Translations under genes and position numbers: made by a program
Shown: piece after piece, positions 43,872-51,834 of the stretch
Layout: every line of letters begins with the position of its first letter
Numbering within the stretch: position 1 is the first letter of the stretch
Notes under the pieces: model-generated
Database searches by the model: none
Seen by the model: the letters and a program-made list of their open reading frames with translations, nothing else
Told to the model about the DNA's origin: nothing
Source of the DNA: Selenomonadales bacterium
Lineage (GTDB): Bacteria; Bacillota; Negativicutes; Selenomonadales; Selenomonadaceae
Direction: 5' to 3'
Assembly: GCA_900769615.1 (NCBI GenBank)
Contig: CAAGHH010000025.1
Location: forward strand, 154,754 to 218,753
Length of the DNA: 64,000 bases

Positions 43872-44549
43872 ATGCATGAAATCGGTGTTCGCGAAGTAGT
43901 GCAATTTGCCGGCTTGACCTTCAATTGGGAAACTTTGTGTATGACATGGATTACGATGGCAATTGTTCTCGTTATCGCATTCTTGGCCACACGCAACCTG
44001 AAAATGGTGCCGACTGGCTGGCAGAATGTGTTAGAGATGATTGTGACGAGCCTGCTTGCACAAGTTGGTGGAACAATGGGAAAACGCGGGATGTTTTTAG
44101 CTCCGTTTATTATTTCCTTGTTCATGTTCCTGCTGGTTTCTAACTGGTTAGGACTTGTCCCAACGATGTCATCGCCGACTAATGACTTGAACACCACTCT
44201 AGGCTTAGCTCTGCTGGTAATTGTGATGGTTCATGTACTGGGACTTCATATGAAAGGTGGGCATTATATAGCTCATTTTTTCAAGCCGACACCGGTATTT
44301 GTCATCATCAATGCCATTGAGGAAATAGCCAAGCCGATTACGTTGTCGTTCCGTCTATTTGGTAATATTCTGGCAGGCGAGATTTTGATAATCATTCTGC
44401 TGAAGCTTATGCCAATCTGGATGCCGGTGCCATCAGTGGTATGGCTGGCCTTCAGTATTTTTATCGGCGGAGTACAGGCGTTCATCTTTACGATGCTGTC
44501 CATGGCTTATTTTGCTAGTGCAGTAAAGGAAGATGAAGAAGAGTCGTAA
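43872..44549 (+). CDS. atpB: ATP synthase Fo subunit a
   Basis: Subunit a forms the ion half-channels against the c-ring. The 225-residue protein has about six membrane helices. The essential arginine is in ITLSFRLFGNILAGEILIII, and the family segments TSLLAQVGGTMGKRGMFLAP and LGLVPTMSSPTNDLNTTLGL are clear. It follows atpI and precedes atpE by 62 bases. Confidence 0.96.
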   Translation: MHEIGVREVVQFAGLTFNWETLCMTWITMAIVLVIAFLATRNLKMVPTGWQNVLEMIVTSLLAQVGGTMGKRGMFLAPFIISLFMFLLVSNWLGLVPTMSSPTNDLNTTLGLALLVIVMVHVLGLHMKGGHYIAHFFKPTPVFVIINAIEEIAKPITLSFRLFGNILAGEILIIILLKLMPIWMPVPSVVWLAFSIFIGGVQAFIFTMLSMAYFASAVKEDEEES

Positions 44550-44611
44550 AGTCCAATTGGACAGTTAATTTTACCTTTAATTCTTATTGAACTTTTGAGG
44601 AGGATTTTTTC

Positions 44612-44863
44612 ATGGAAAACGCAATTATGGTAGCAGCAGCTTTGATTGGTGCAGGTCTTTGCATGGGCCTTGCCGCAATCGGTGCAGGTCTTGGTGATGG
44701 TCTCGTAACGAGCCGTTTCATTGAAGGTATTACGCGTCAGCCAGAGGCTCAGAGCAAACTCTTTACCAATACGCTTATCTCAGTTGGTCTCATCGAGTCC
44801 ATGGCTATCATCGCAACCGTAGTAGCGCTGATTATGCTTTATGCTAACCCGCTCATCAAATAA
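44612..44863 (+). CDS. atpE: ATP synthase Fo subunit c
   Basis: The 83-residue hairpin forms the rotor ring. Helix 1 (about residues 4-30) has the GAGLGDG packing motif, the loop is RQPE (42-45), and helix 2 holds the ion-binding glutamate E62 in VGLIESMAIIATVV. The position matching Gln32 of the Ilyobacter Na+ rotor is Asp29, giving two carboxylates near the binding site. The Na+ ligands Thr and Tyr after Glu-Ser are replaced by Met and Ile. A strong AGGAGG site precedes the gene, as usual for this high-copy subunit. Confidence 0.97.
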   Translation: MENAIMVAAALIGAGLCMGLAAIGAGLGDGLVTSRFIEGITRQPEAQSKLFTNTLISVGLIESMAIIATVVALIMLYANPLIK

Positions 44864-44905
44864 TTACGCTTTTGATGAAATACTCTATGTAAGGGGGCAT
44901 AGCAA

Positions 44906-45409
44906 TTGATCGAGATTAATGGCACATTGATTGCCCAGATTCTGAACTTCCTGATACTCGCAGGTATTCTTCGCGCGGTAGCTTATAAGCCGGTAGTAAA
45001 TATACTAAAAGCCCGTCAGGCAAAAATTCAGGAGAGCATCGATAAGGCCGAGGCTGATGCAGCTGAAGCAGATAAGCTTTTAGCTGACTATAAGGCTAAA
45101 CTGGCGGCAGCAAATGCAAAAGCTGAGGCGATAATAGAGAATGCTGAAAAGCGTGCCAGTGAAGAACGCGAGGCAAAGCGTGCGGAAATCAAACGCGAAA
45201 TCGAGCAGATGAAAAAGGCTGCCGAGGCTGAGATCGAGCGCGAGCGTACGCGGGCCGTGGAAGAACTTCGCAGTGAAGTTGTAGCACTGTCTATGGCGGC
45301 TGCGGGCAAAATTATTTCTAAGAATATTGATGCATCAGAAAATGAGCAGCTTATAGCCGAATTTGTTAATAAGCTGGATAAGGATAAGATTGGTGATTTG
45401 CCATGCTAA
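44906..45409 (+). CDS. atpF: ATP synthase Fo subunit b
   Basis: Subunit b is the peripheral stalk. The 167-residue protein has one N-terminal membrane helix (about residues 5-24) and a long charged coiled coil (about 30-150). The start is TTG 44906, eight bases after AAGGGGG. The 3' end overlaps atpH by seven bases. Confidence 0.95.
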   Translation: MIEINGTLIAQILNFLILAGILRAVAYKPVVNILKARQAKIQESIDKAEADAAEADKLLADYKAKLAAANAKAEAIIENAEKRASEEREAKRAEIKREIEQMKKAAEAEIERERTRAVEELRSEVVALSMAAAGKIISKNIDASENEQLIAEFVNKLDKDKIGDLPC

Positions 45410-45945
45410 ATTTACAGCTTGCACGCAAATATTCTGCCGCTATTTTTGAGCTGGCACAGGAAGAAAACAAGCTAGTGGAGTATGGAAAAGAATTGGCTGG
45501 CGTTTGCCAAGACCTGGCGTCGGTACCGGCAGCTGAAGCTTTTTTAGCCAATCCACAGATTGAAATTAAAGCTAAAAAAGAGCTTATCGCCAAGCTTTTT
45601 GCTGGCGAACTATCAAAGAATGTATATAATTTCTTGTTGTTGCTGATTGATAAACGCCGGATTACACTGCTAGCTGCTATAGAAGAAGAATTTAGCAAGC
45701 TTTCCAATGAAGCGCAAGGTATCTTGATAGCTGATGTAACTACGGCTGAGCCAGCAAGCGCTGATCAGCAGCAAAAAATTGCTGACAGGCTGGCAGACCT
45801 TACTGGCAAACAGGTAAAGCTTCGTTTACATGAAGATGAGAAGCTTATCGGTGGTGTCGTAGTAAAAATCGGTGATCGCCGTATCGACGGCAGTGTCGCC
45901 GGCCGGCTGGAAACGCTCAAAAAAGAATTACTGGCAAGTAAGTAA
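45403..45945 (+). CDS. atpH: ATP synthase F1 subunit delta
   Basis: Delta links the peripheral stalk to the top of F1. The 180-residue protein starts LNLQLARKYSAAIFELAQEE, with VYNFLLLLIDKRRITLLAAI in the middle and the C-terminal KLIGGVVVKIGDRRIDGSVA segment typical of the family. It overlaps atpF. Confidence 0.95.
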   Translation: MLNLQLARKYSAAIFELAQEENKLVEYGKELAGVCQDLASVPAAEAFLANPQIEIKAKKELIAKLFAGELSKNVYNFLLLLIDKRRITLLAAIEEEFSKLSNEAQGILIADVTTAEPASADQQQKIADRLADLTGKQVKLRLHEDEKLIGGVVVKIGDRRIDGSVAGRLETLKKELLASK

Positions 45946-45978
45946 ATCAAGTGATGAAATTGGGGTGACAGCGAAGTT

Positions 45979-47496
45979 ATGAAAATGAATCCTGAGGAAA
46001 TAACAGCCATCATCAAAGACCAGATTAAAAATTATGATGTAGATCTTAATGTTGATGATGTTGGTTCCGTTATCGAAATCGGTGATGGTATCGCTCATAT
46101 CCACGGCCTGGAAAAGGCAATGGCAGGCGAGCTATTAGATTTCGGCAATGATATTTATGGTTTGGTCCTGAACCTTGAGCAGGACAATGTTGGTGCCGTT
46201 ATTTTAGGCGGTGAAACGAAAATTAAGGAAGGCTCGCAGGTAAAACGTACGGGTAAAATCATGCAGGTGCCAGTAGGCGAAGCTATGATCGGCCGTGTCG
46301 TTGATGCACTCGGTCGTCCAATTGATGGCAAAGGCGATATAAAGACGCAGGAAACGCGTCCAGTTGAGTTCCATGCACCGGGTATTGCTGACCGCAAACC
46401 GGTTAAAGAACCGCTTCAGACTGGTATCAAAGCCATTGATGCGTTAGTACCAATCGGTCGTGGTCAGCGTGAGCTTATCATTGGCGACCGTGGTATTGGT
46501 AAAACTGCTATTGCTATTGATACGATTCTCAATCAGCATGACCAGAACTGCATTTGTGTATATGTAGCTATTGGTCAGAAAGCATCGACCGTAGCTCGTG
46601 TAGTAAAGACGCTCGAAGAGAGCGGCGCTCTTGCTTATACGATTGTTGTTGCAGCAACGGCTGCTGACAGCGCACCGTTGCAGTATTTAGCACCTTATGC
46701 TGGTGTAGCTATGGCTGAGCATTTCATGTATCAGGGCAAGGCTTGCCTCTGTGTATATGATGATCTTACGAAGCATGCAGCTGCTTATCGTGCTATGTCA
46801 CTTCTCCTGCGCAGACCGCCAGGACGTGAAGCTTATCCAGGTGATGTATTCTACTTACATTCCCGTCTTTTGGAGCGGGCAGCTAAGCTGAGTGATGACT
46901 TAGGCGGCGGTTCGATTACGGCACTGCCGATTATCGAAACTCAGGCTGGTGACCTTTCAGCTTATATTCCGACAAACGTTATCTCCATCACTGATGGTCA
47001 GATAATGCTTGAGACTGATGCGTTTAACTCGGGTATTCGCCCAGCTATTAACGTTGGTCTTTCAGTATCCCGTGTCGGTGGTTCAGCTCAGATTAAGGCT
47101 ATGAAGCAGGTAGCCGGTACGATGCGTCTTGATTTGGCGCAGTATCGTGAACTGGCAGCATTCTCGCAGTTTGCGTCCGATCTTGATAAAGCTACCAAAG
47201 CTCAGCTTGATCGTGGTGCCCGCATGGTTGAAACGCTGAAACAGGCACAGTACAGCCCGCTGTTAGTTGAAGAACAGGTTATGGTAATCTACACGGCTGT
47301 TCGTGGTTTCTTAGCTGATATTCCAGTAGAGAAGGTAGTAGATTTCCAGAATGACTTCTTGAAGTTTATGCGTGCTCAGCATCCGGAGGTAAGCCGCAAG
47401 ATTATCGAGCAGAAGAAGCTTGATGATGCATTAGAGGCAGAACTCAAGAGTGCTATTGGAGAGTTCAAGGAAACAGTAACCTACAAAATGGCATAA
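45979..47496 (+). CDS. atpA: ATP synthase F1 subunit alpha
   Basis: Alpha is the non-catalytic nucleotide-binding subunit. At 505 residues it shows the P-loop GDRGIGKTAIAIDTIL, the arginine-finger region (ISVGLSVSRVGGSAQIKAM equivalent: NVGLSVSRVGGSAQIKAMKQ), and AYRAMSLLLRRPPGREAYPG. The ATG at 45979 follows GGGGTGA by ten bases; an ATG at 45985 is also possible. Confidence 0.98.
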   Translation: MKMNPEEITAIIKDQIKNYDVDLNVDDVGSVIEIGDGIAHIHGLEKAMAGELLDFGNDIYGLVLNLEQDNVGAVILGGETKIKEGSQVKRTGKIMQVPVGEAMIGRVVDALGRPIDGKGDIKTQETRPVEFHAPGIADRKPVKEPLQTGIKAIDALVPIGRGQRELIIGDRGIGKTAIAIDTILNQHDQNCICVYVAIGQKASTVARVVKTLEESGALAYTIVVAATAADSAPLQYLAPYAGVAMAEHFMYQGKACLCVYDDLTKHAAAYRAMSLLLRRPPGREAYPGDVFYLHSRLLERAAKLSDDLGGGSITALPIIETQAGDLSAYIPTNVISITDGQIMLETDAFNSGIRPAINVGLSVSRVGGSAQIKAMKQVAGTMRLDLAQYRELAAFSQFASDLDKATKAQLDRGARMVETLKQAQYSPLLVEEQVMVIYTAVRGFLADIPVEKVVDFQNDFLKFMRAQHPEVSRKIIEQKKLDDALEAELKSAIGEFKETVTYKMA

Positions 47497-47514
47497 AGAG
47501 CGAGGTGATTCTTT

Positions 47515-48366
47515 TTGGCTAGTTTACAGGATATACGCCATCGCATAAAGAGCGTAAAGAGTACCAAGCAGATAACCAGTGCCATGAATATGGTTGCTAC
47601 ATCGCGTTTGCGTCATGCAAAAGAAGCTGCGGCTAGCAACAGACCGTATGCAGAAAAAGTTATGCAGGTAGTAAAAGCAATTGCGGCTAATGCTGGGGTC
47701 GATTTTTCGCATCCATTGCTAAAGACCTACGAAAATGGTAAAAAGCTGATTATATTGATAACAGCAGACAAAGGGCTGGCTGGTGCTTATTCAAGCAATG
47801 CTTGTAAGGCAGCTGAGGCTTTAGTAGAGTCTAAAGCTAATACTGATTTTGTTATTGTCGGACGCAAGGGAATTGCCCATTTTAAAAATCGTGAGTATAG
47901 CATAGTTAATAGTTTTACTGGCATAAGTGAGCGCCCAGATTTTGAAAGCGCCCGTGAGATTGCTATTGATTTAATGGGACGTTTTGATACTGGCGCCTAT
48001 AGTCAGGTCGTGATGGTTTATACCAAATTCGTTTCGGCTATTAACTGCGAACCACGGACTGTTGAGCTGCTGCCGTTTAAGGCAGTAGAGGAAGCAACGG
48101 AAATTCATGATGAATACATCTATGAACCGGATGCTGGTACAGTGCTCGGGTATTTGCTTCCGCAGTATCTGTATACGACTATTTATGCAGCTCAGCTGCA
48201 ATCAGCGGCCAGCGAGCTTAGTTCCCGCATGAACGCAATGAGCAACGCTACGGACAACGCAGAAGAACTCATGAGCAAACTGGACCTCTACTACAACAAG
48301 GTACGTCAGGCAGGCATCACCAACGAGATTACCGAAATTGTTGGTGGCGCCGAAGCTCTGAAATAA
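47515..48366 (+). CDS. atpG: ATP synthase F1 subunit gamma
   Basis: Gamma is the central rotary shaft. The 283-residue protein starts MASLQDIRHRIKSVKSTKQI and continues TSAMNMVATSRLRHAKEAA; the C-terminal helix carries SRMNAMSNATDNAEELMSKL and RQAGITNEITEIVGGAEAL. It uses a TTG start after GAGGTGA. Confidence 0.97.
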   Translation: MASLQDIRHRIKSVKSTKQITSAMNMVATSRLRHAKEAAASNRPYAEKVMQVVKAIAANAGVDFSHPLLKTYENGKKLIILITADKGLAGAYSSNACKAAEALVESKANTDFVIVGRKGIAHFKNREYSIVNSFTGISERPDFESAREIAIDLMGRFDTGAYSQVVMVYTKFVSAINCEPRTVELLPFKAVEEATEIHDEYIYEPDAGTVLGYLLPQYLYTTIYAAQLQSAASELSSRMNAMSNATDNAEELMSKLDLYYNKVRQAGITNEITEIVGGAEALK

Positions 48367-48389
48367 GAGCATCGTAAGGAGGTTTACCA

Positions 48390-49802
48390 TTGGCAAAAGG
48401 TAAAATCGTACAGGTTATTGGACCTGTCGTAGATATTGAATTCCCCGCAGGCGAGCTGCCGGAAATTCTTAATGCAATTACCATCAAAGGCAAAGCTGGT
48501 GCTGTAGACATCGACCTCGTAGTTGAGGTTATGCAGCATCTCGGCGACAGCGTAACGCGTTGTATCGCTATGAGCTCGACAGATGGTCTTACTCGTGGCA
48601 TGGAAGCAGTAGATACTGGAGCACCGATTGAAGTTCCAGTTGGTAATGAGTGCTTGGGCCGCGTGTTTAATGTCCTCGGCAAGACGGTTGACCACAACCC
48701 GAAACCGGTTGGCAACAAGGAGTTTTGGCCGATTCATCGTCCAGCTCCAAAATTTGATGAGCAGGAAACTTCAGCCCAGATACTTGAGACTGGTATCAAA
48801 GTCGTTGACCTTATCGCCCCATATTCCAAAGGTGGTAAGACGGGTCTCTTTGGTGGTGCTGGTGTAGGCAAGACAGTTCTTATCATGGAGCTTATTCATA
48901 ATATCGCAACTGAGCACGGCGGTTACTCGGTATTCGCTGGCGTTGGTGAGCGTACTCGTGAAGGTAACGACCTTTGGGGTGAAATGACTGAATCAGGCGT
49001 TATTGATAAAACTGCACTCGTTTATGGTCAGATGAATGAGCCGCCAGGAGCTCGTATGCGCGTAGCACTTACGGGTCTTACCATGGCTGAATACTTCCGT
49101 GATGTTCAGCATCAGGACGTGCTGCTCTTTATAGATAACATTTTCCGTTTCATTCAGGCAGGTTCTGAGGTATCAGCACTTCTCGGCCGTATGCCGTCGG
49201 CCGTTGGTTATCAGCCAACGCTTTCCACGGATATCGGTGCTTTGCAGGAGCGTATTACTTCGACGAAGAACGGTTCTATCACGTCTGTACAGGCTGTATA
49301 TGTGCCGGCCGATGACCTTACTGACCCGGCTCCGGCTGGAACGTTTACGCATCTTGATGCAACGACAGTTCTTTCTCGTCAGATAGCTGAGCTCGGTATT
49401 TATCCGGCCGTTGATCCGCTTGATTCTACCAGCCGTATCCTAAATCCTGAGGTCTTAGGTGAAGAACACTATAAGGTTGCTCGTGGTGTACAGGCAGTAC
49501 TGCAAAAGTACAAAGAATTGCAGGATATCATCGCTATCCTCGGTATGGAAGAACTTTCCGACGAAGATAAGCTTACGGTATCTCGAGCACGTAAGATTCA
49601 GCGTTTCCTCTCACAGCCATTCTTCGTGGCTGAGGTATTCACTGGTTCGCCAGGTAAATATGTTCCTTTACGTGAAACAGTTCGTGGCTTCAAGGAAATC
49701 CTTGAAGGTAAATATGATGATCTGCCAGAAGCTGCCTTCTACATGGTTGGCACGATTGATGAGGCTGTGGAGAAAGCAAAGACACTTAAAGAGGAGGAAT
49801 AA
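48390..49802 (+). CDS. atpD: ATP synthase F1 subunit beta
   Basis: Beta is the catalytic subunit. The 470-residue protein shows the P-loop GLFGGAGVGKTVLIMELI, catalytic GERTREGNDLW, LLFIDNIFRFIQAGSEVSAL and MPSAVGYQPTLSTDIGALQE. The start is TTG 48390 with AAGGAGG upstream. It is followed by atpC after three bases. Confidence 0.98.
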   Translation: MAKGKIVQVIGPVVDIEFPAGELPEILNAITIKGKAGAVDIDLVVEVMQHLGDSVTRCIAMSSTDGLTRGMEAVDTGAPIEVPVGNECLGRVFNVLGKTVDHNPKPVGNKEFWPIHRPAPKFDEQETSAQILETGIKVVDLIAPYSKGGKTGLFGGAGVGKTVLIMELIHNIATEHGGYSVFAGVGERTREGNDLWGEMTESGVIDKTALVYGQMNEPPGARMRVALTGLTMAEYFRDVQHQDVLLFIDNIFRFIQAGSEVSALLGRMPSAVGYQPTLSTDIGALQERITSTKNGSITSVQAVYVPADDLTDPAPAGTFTHLDATTVLSRQIAELGIYPAVDPLDSTSRILNPEVLGEEHYKVARGVQAVLQKYKELQDIIAILGMEELSDEDKLTVSRARKIQRFLSQPFFVAEVFTGSPGKYVPLRETVRGFKEILEGKYDDLPEAAFYMVGTIDEAVEKAKTLKEEE

Positions 49803-49805
49803 TCT

Positions 49806-50243
49806 ATGGCGACTATCAAGCTAGAGATTGTATCTCCGGACAAAGTGGTTTACACAGCTGATATCAGTATGCTGATTGTCCGTTCTACTGGTGGTGAGCT
49901 GGGCATACTTCCCAATCATGCGCCACTCGTAACGGGACTAGTTCCTCATGCTATGCGGGTTCGTCTTGGTGCTGACCGTGATGAACAGCTGATTGCTGTT
50001 GCTGGCGGTTTTATGGAAGTTACGCCGCAAAAAATTACGGTACTAGCAACGGCTGCTGAGCTTCCGATTGATATAGATATCAATCGAGCTCAGCAAGCAA
50101 TGGAGCGTGCCAAAAAGCGTATAGCTGAATTCCATAATGGTTCGGCTACTATAACTGAGGATATTCAGGTCAAACGGGCTGAATTTGCTCTGCAGCGAGC
50201 AGTAGCACGTCTGCGGGCTGCTGGCAGCGAATTTGAAAATTAA
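49806..50243 (+). CDS. atpC: ATP synthase F1 subunit epsilon
   Basis: Epsilon is the regulatory shaft subunit. The 145-residue protein has an N-terminal beta sandwich (LEIVSPDKVVYTADISMLIV, GELGILPNHAPLVTGL) and a C-terminal helical hairpin (about residues 90-140). The inhibitory ATP-binding motif in the hairpin is not obvious. It ends the operon at a strong terminator. Confidence 0.95.
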   Translation: MATIKLEIVSPDKVVYTADISMLIVRSTGGELGILPNHAPLVTGLVPHAMRVRLGADRDEQLIAVAGGFMEVTPQKITVLATAAELPIDIDINRAQQAMERAKKRIAEFHNGSATITEDIQVKRAEFALQRAVARLRAAGSEFEN

Positions 50244-50247
50244 ATAA

Positions 50248-50290
50248 TAAAAAATGCGTTATGACAATTTTGTCATAGCGCATTTTTTTT
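50248..50290 (+). terminator. Terminator of the ATP synthase operon
   Basis: AAAAATGCGTTATGACAA pairs with TTGTCATAGCGCATTTTT (one mismatch-type G-U pair), followed by a long T run. The preceding A run lets it also serve the convergent minus-strand gene. Confidence 0.85.
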
Positions 50291-50299
50291 CATCTAAAA

Positions 50300-50629
50300 T
50301 CAGCCGATGAACTTATAGTATAGCGTAATAACGAAGGTAGCAATAGCAAGACCAATTGCACCTAAACTAGCACTATTTAGGTAAGCTCGGATATTATCCG
50401 AAACCTTAGCATGACGGCTAGTATAAGTTAGACCAAGCGACAAGGTAAGGAAAAGGTACATTGCCCGATTCATATTGTCTAGTTTATCCCAGCCAGCCAT
50501 GGTAATGACTATCGTAAAACAGAAAACCGCAATGAGCAGATAATCCTTGCCTGGTTTCTTTAAATTCTTATCATCCGCCTGCTTTTTCGGATAAAGCTTG
50601 TTCTGTAATTTCTTGTATTGTTTTGACAT
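50300..50629 (-). CDS. Unknown small membrane protein
   Basis: The 109-residue protein starts with a basic, Lys-rich 28-residue cytoplasmic stretch, followed by three membrane helices (about residues 30-46, 54-70 and 85-106). The ATG at 629-627 has AGGAGC eight bases upstream. The gene is convergent with the atp operon and shares its terminator. I recognise no family; such short three-helix proteins are common and often lineage-specific. Confidence 0.65.
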   Translation of the reverse strand: MSKQYKKLQNKLYPKKQADDKNLKKPGKDYLLIAVFCFTIVITMAGWDKLDNMNRAMYLFLTLSLGLTYTSRHAKVSDNIRAYLNSASLGAIGLAIATFVITLYYKFIG

Positions 50630-50697
50630 AAAACTTCGCTCCTAATTAAATATTACCCTTCAATTATAACATATTTTTTAGTATGGGATAAGAGCTA

Positions 50698-50727
50698 TTG
50701 AAACATGATAACGCTTGTGTTATCATG
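50698..50727 (+). promoter_or_regulatory. Promoter and operator of the toxin-antitoxin operon
   Basis: TTGAAA (50698-50703) and TATCAT (50721-50726) are exactly 17 bases apart. A perfect 9-bp inverted repeat, CATGATAAC and GTTATCATG with a 6-base spacer (50704-50727), fills the whole spacer and covers the -10 box. This is the expected layout for autorepression by the antitoxin. Confidence 0.75.
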
Positions 50728-50748
50728 AAGATACGAAAGGAGCCATAT

Positions 50749-51117
50749 ATGCATAAGATAATATTTTATGTTGATAGAAAAGGAAAATCATCACTTATTG
50801 ATTATATTAACAAGCTAGAAAATAGTAAAGGAAAGGACAGCAGAATAAAGCTTAATAAAATACGCGAATACGTAAAGGCATTAGCTGTTAATGGTACATA
50901 TTTACCGAAAAAATATGCCAAGCATTTAGATGGAGATATATGGGAGCTTAGACCGATAAATGATAGAATATTATTTGCAGGCTGGGTAGATGGTGCTTTT
51001 GTTCTTTTGCATAGTTTTATAAAAAAAACACAAAGAACACCAAAAAAAGAAATAGAGCAGGCTAAGAAGGAATTAGCTGATTTTAAGGAAAGGGAAGAAA
51101 AAAATGAATTATACTAA
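50749..51117 (+). CDS. HigB/RelE-like toxin (phage Gp49-like family)
   Basis: The 122-residue protein has the RelE-type compact fold pattern: MHKIIFYVDRKGKS, a helical part with KLNKIREYVKALAVNG, then strands LDGDIWELRPINDRILFAGW and FVLLHSFIKKTQRTPKKEIE, which is the signature C-terminal half of HigB/Gp49 toxins (ribosome-dependent mRNA interferases). I choose ATG 50749, six bases after AAGGAG; the longer start at 50698 would lie on the -35 box. The toxin precedes the antitoxin, the order typical for higBA. Confidence 0.85.
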   Translation: MHKIIFYVDRKGKSSLIDYINKLENSKGKDSRIKLNKIREYVKALAVNGTYLPKKYAKHLDGDIWELRPINDRILFAGWVDGAFVLLHSFIKKTQRTPKKEIEQAKKELADFKEREEKNELY

Positions 51118-51406
51118 AGGTGGTTTTCCAATTTGGGATGACGAGTTTGATAAAGAACATTTTACGCCGGAAGAAATTGCTGAAAGTGATCTTCGAGTAG
51201 AATTAATAACGGCTTTAATACAGGCTAGAGAAGAAAAAGGTCTTACGCAAAGAGAGCTGGAGGCTATAAGTGGTATTAAACAACCACAAATTGCTAGAAT
51301 GGAACGTGGTGATGCAAACCCACAAATAAATACTGTATTGAAAGTGTTAGCAGCTATGGGAAAAACTTTAGCAATAGTACCAATACCAGCAGTTAAAACC
51401 AGCTAA
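51104..51406 (+). CDS. HigA-like XRE-family antitoxin
   Basis: The 100-residue protein has an N-terminal part that probably wraps the toxin (about residues 1-35) and a helix-turn-helix (about 40-90: LIQAREEKGLTQRELEAISG, then KQPQIARMERGDANPQINTV). It overlaps the toxin gene by 14 bases, so the two are translationally coupled. It should bind the inverted repeat at 50704-50727. Confidence 0.88.
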   Translation: MNYTKGGFPIWDDEFDKEHFTPEEIAESDLRVELITALIQAREEKGLTQRELEAISGIKQPQIARMERGDANPQINTVLKVLAAMGKTLAIVPIPAVKTS

Positions 51407-51409
51407 GAG

Positions 51410-51461
51410 GCCTCCACCGCTTGCGGGAGAGGTGCTCTGTAGGAGCGGTAGGGGTGCATGA
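51410..51461 (+). repeat. Dispersed GC-rich repeat, copy A
   Basis: Immediately after the antitoxin stop is a GC-rich stretch with CCGCTTGCGGG, AGGTGCTCTGTAGGAGC and TAGGGG in order. The same order occurs, reverse-complemented, at 63663-63706. It stands out against A+T-rich flanks and codes for nothing. Confidence 0.65.
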
Positions 51462-51489
51462 GCAAAAAATAAAATAGTATTAAAACAAT

Positions 51490-51537
51490 GTCTGCAATGT
51501 AGGCTTAGAAATAAGTGTACATTGCAGACTTTTTTTG
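51490..51537 (+). terminator. Intrinsic terminator after the toxin-antitoxin pair
   Basis: GTCTGCAATGTA and TACATTGCAGAC form a perfect 12-bp stem followed by seven or eight T. Confidence 0.85.
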
Positions 51538-51551
51538 TATGCAAAAAAAAT

Positions 51552-51587
51552 CGCAAGATATTTTGTGAATCCACAAAATGTCTTGCG
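51552..51587. repeat. 16-bp inverted repeat before the polysaccharide operon
   Basis: CGCAAGATATTTTGTG and CACAAAATGTCTTGCG are inverted repeats (one T-G pair) around AATC. The right arm overlaps the putative -35 box at 51583. It could be an operator. Read on the minus strand it is followed by T8 and looks like a terminator, but no minus-strand gene reads into it. Confidence 0.6.
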
Positions 51588-51610
51588 GGGGGGGGCATCT
51601 GTGTTATAGT
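51583..51610 (+). promoter_or_regulatory. Putative phase-variable promoter with G9 spacer tract
   Basis: TTGCGG (51583-51588) and TATAGT (51605-51610) are 16 bases apart. A run of nine G (51587-51595) spans the end of the -35 box and the spacer. Gain of one G would give a 17-base spacer. This would drive the ribbon-helix-helix gene and the Wzz operon. The -35 box is weak (TTG only), so activity is uncertain. Confidence 0.45.
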
Positions 51611-51651
51611 AAAGTATATTATCAACAGGTGATGGAAGAAGAGGAGAAATT

Positions 51652-51834
51652 ATGTTTTGCATTAAGCAATCTGATGAAATGATAAATAAGACATTTAGAC
51701 TGCCAGTAAAGCTAGTAGATGAATTAACGGAAGTGGCTGAGGATAAACATGTATCAGTCAATAGCTTGGTGCGCCAGTGCTGTGAATATGCCTTAAGTAA
51801 TTTGCCAACCAACGATGCGGAGGAGATGAATTAA
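51652..51834 (+). CDS. Small ribbon-helix-helix (Arc-type) DNA-binding protein
   Basis: The 60-residue protein has the Arc/MetJ-like pattern: a short strand MINKTFRLPVKLVDELTEVA followed by two helices, DKHVSVNSLVRQCCEYALSN. It is the first gene of the polysaccharide operon, and its stop overlaps the Wzz start (TAATG). An autoregulatory role at the inverted repeat 51552-51587 is plausible but inferred. AGAGGAG lies about six bases before ATG 51652. Confidence 0.75.
   Translation: MFCIKQSDEMINKTFRLPVKLVDELTEVAEDKHVSVNSLVRQCCEYALSNLPTNDAEEMN

Noticed and set aside
44612..44863. Na+-specific ATP synthase
   Set aside because: The classical Na+ ligands (Gln32, Thr67, Tyr70 in Ilyobacter numbering) are missing; only the two-carboxylate question remains open.
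51552..51595. Intrinsic terminator on the minus strand
   Set aside because: The hairpin plus T8 would work on that strand, but no minus-strand gene reads into it.
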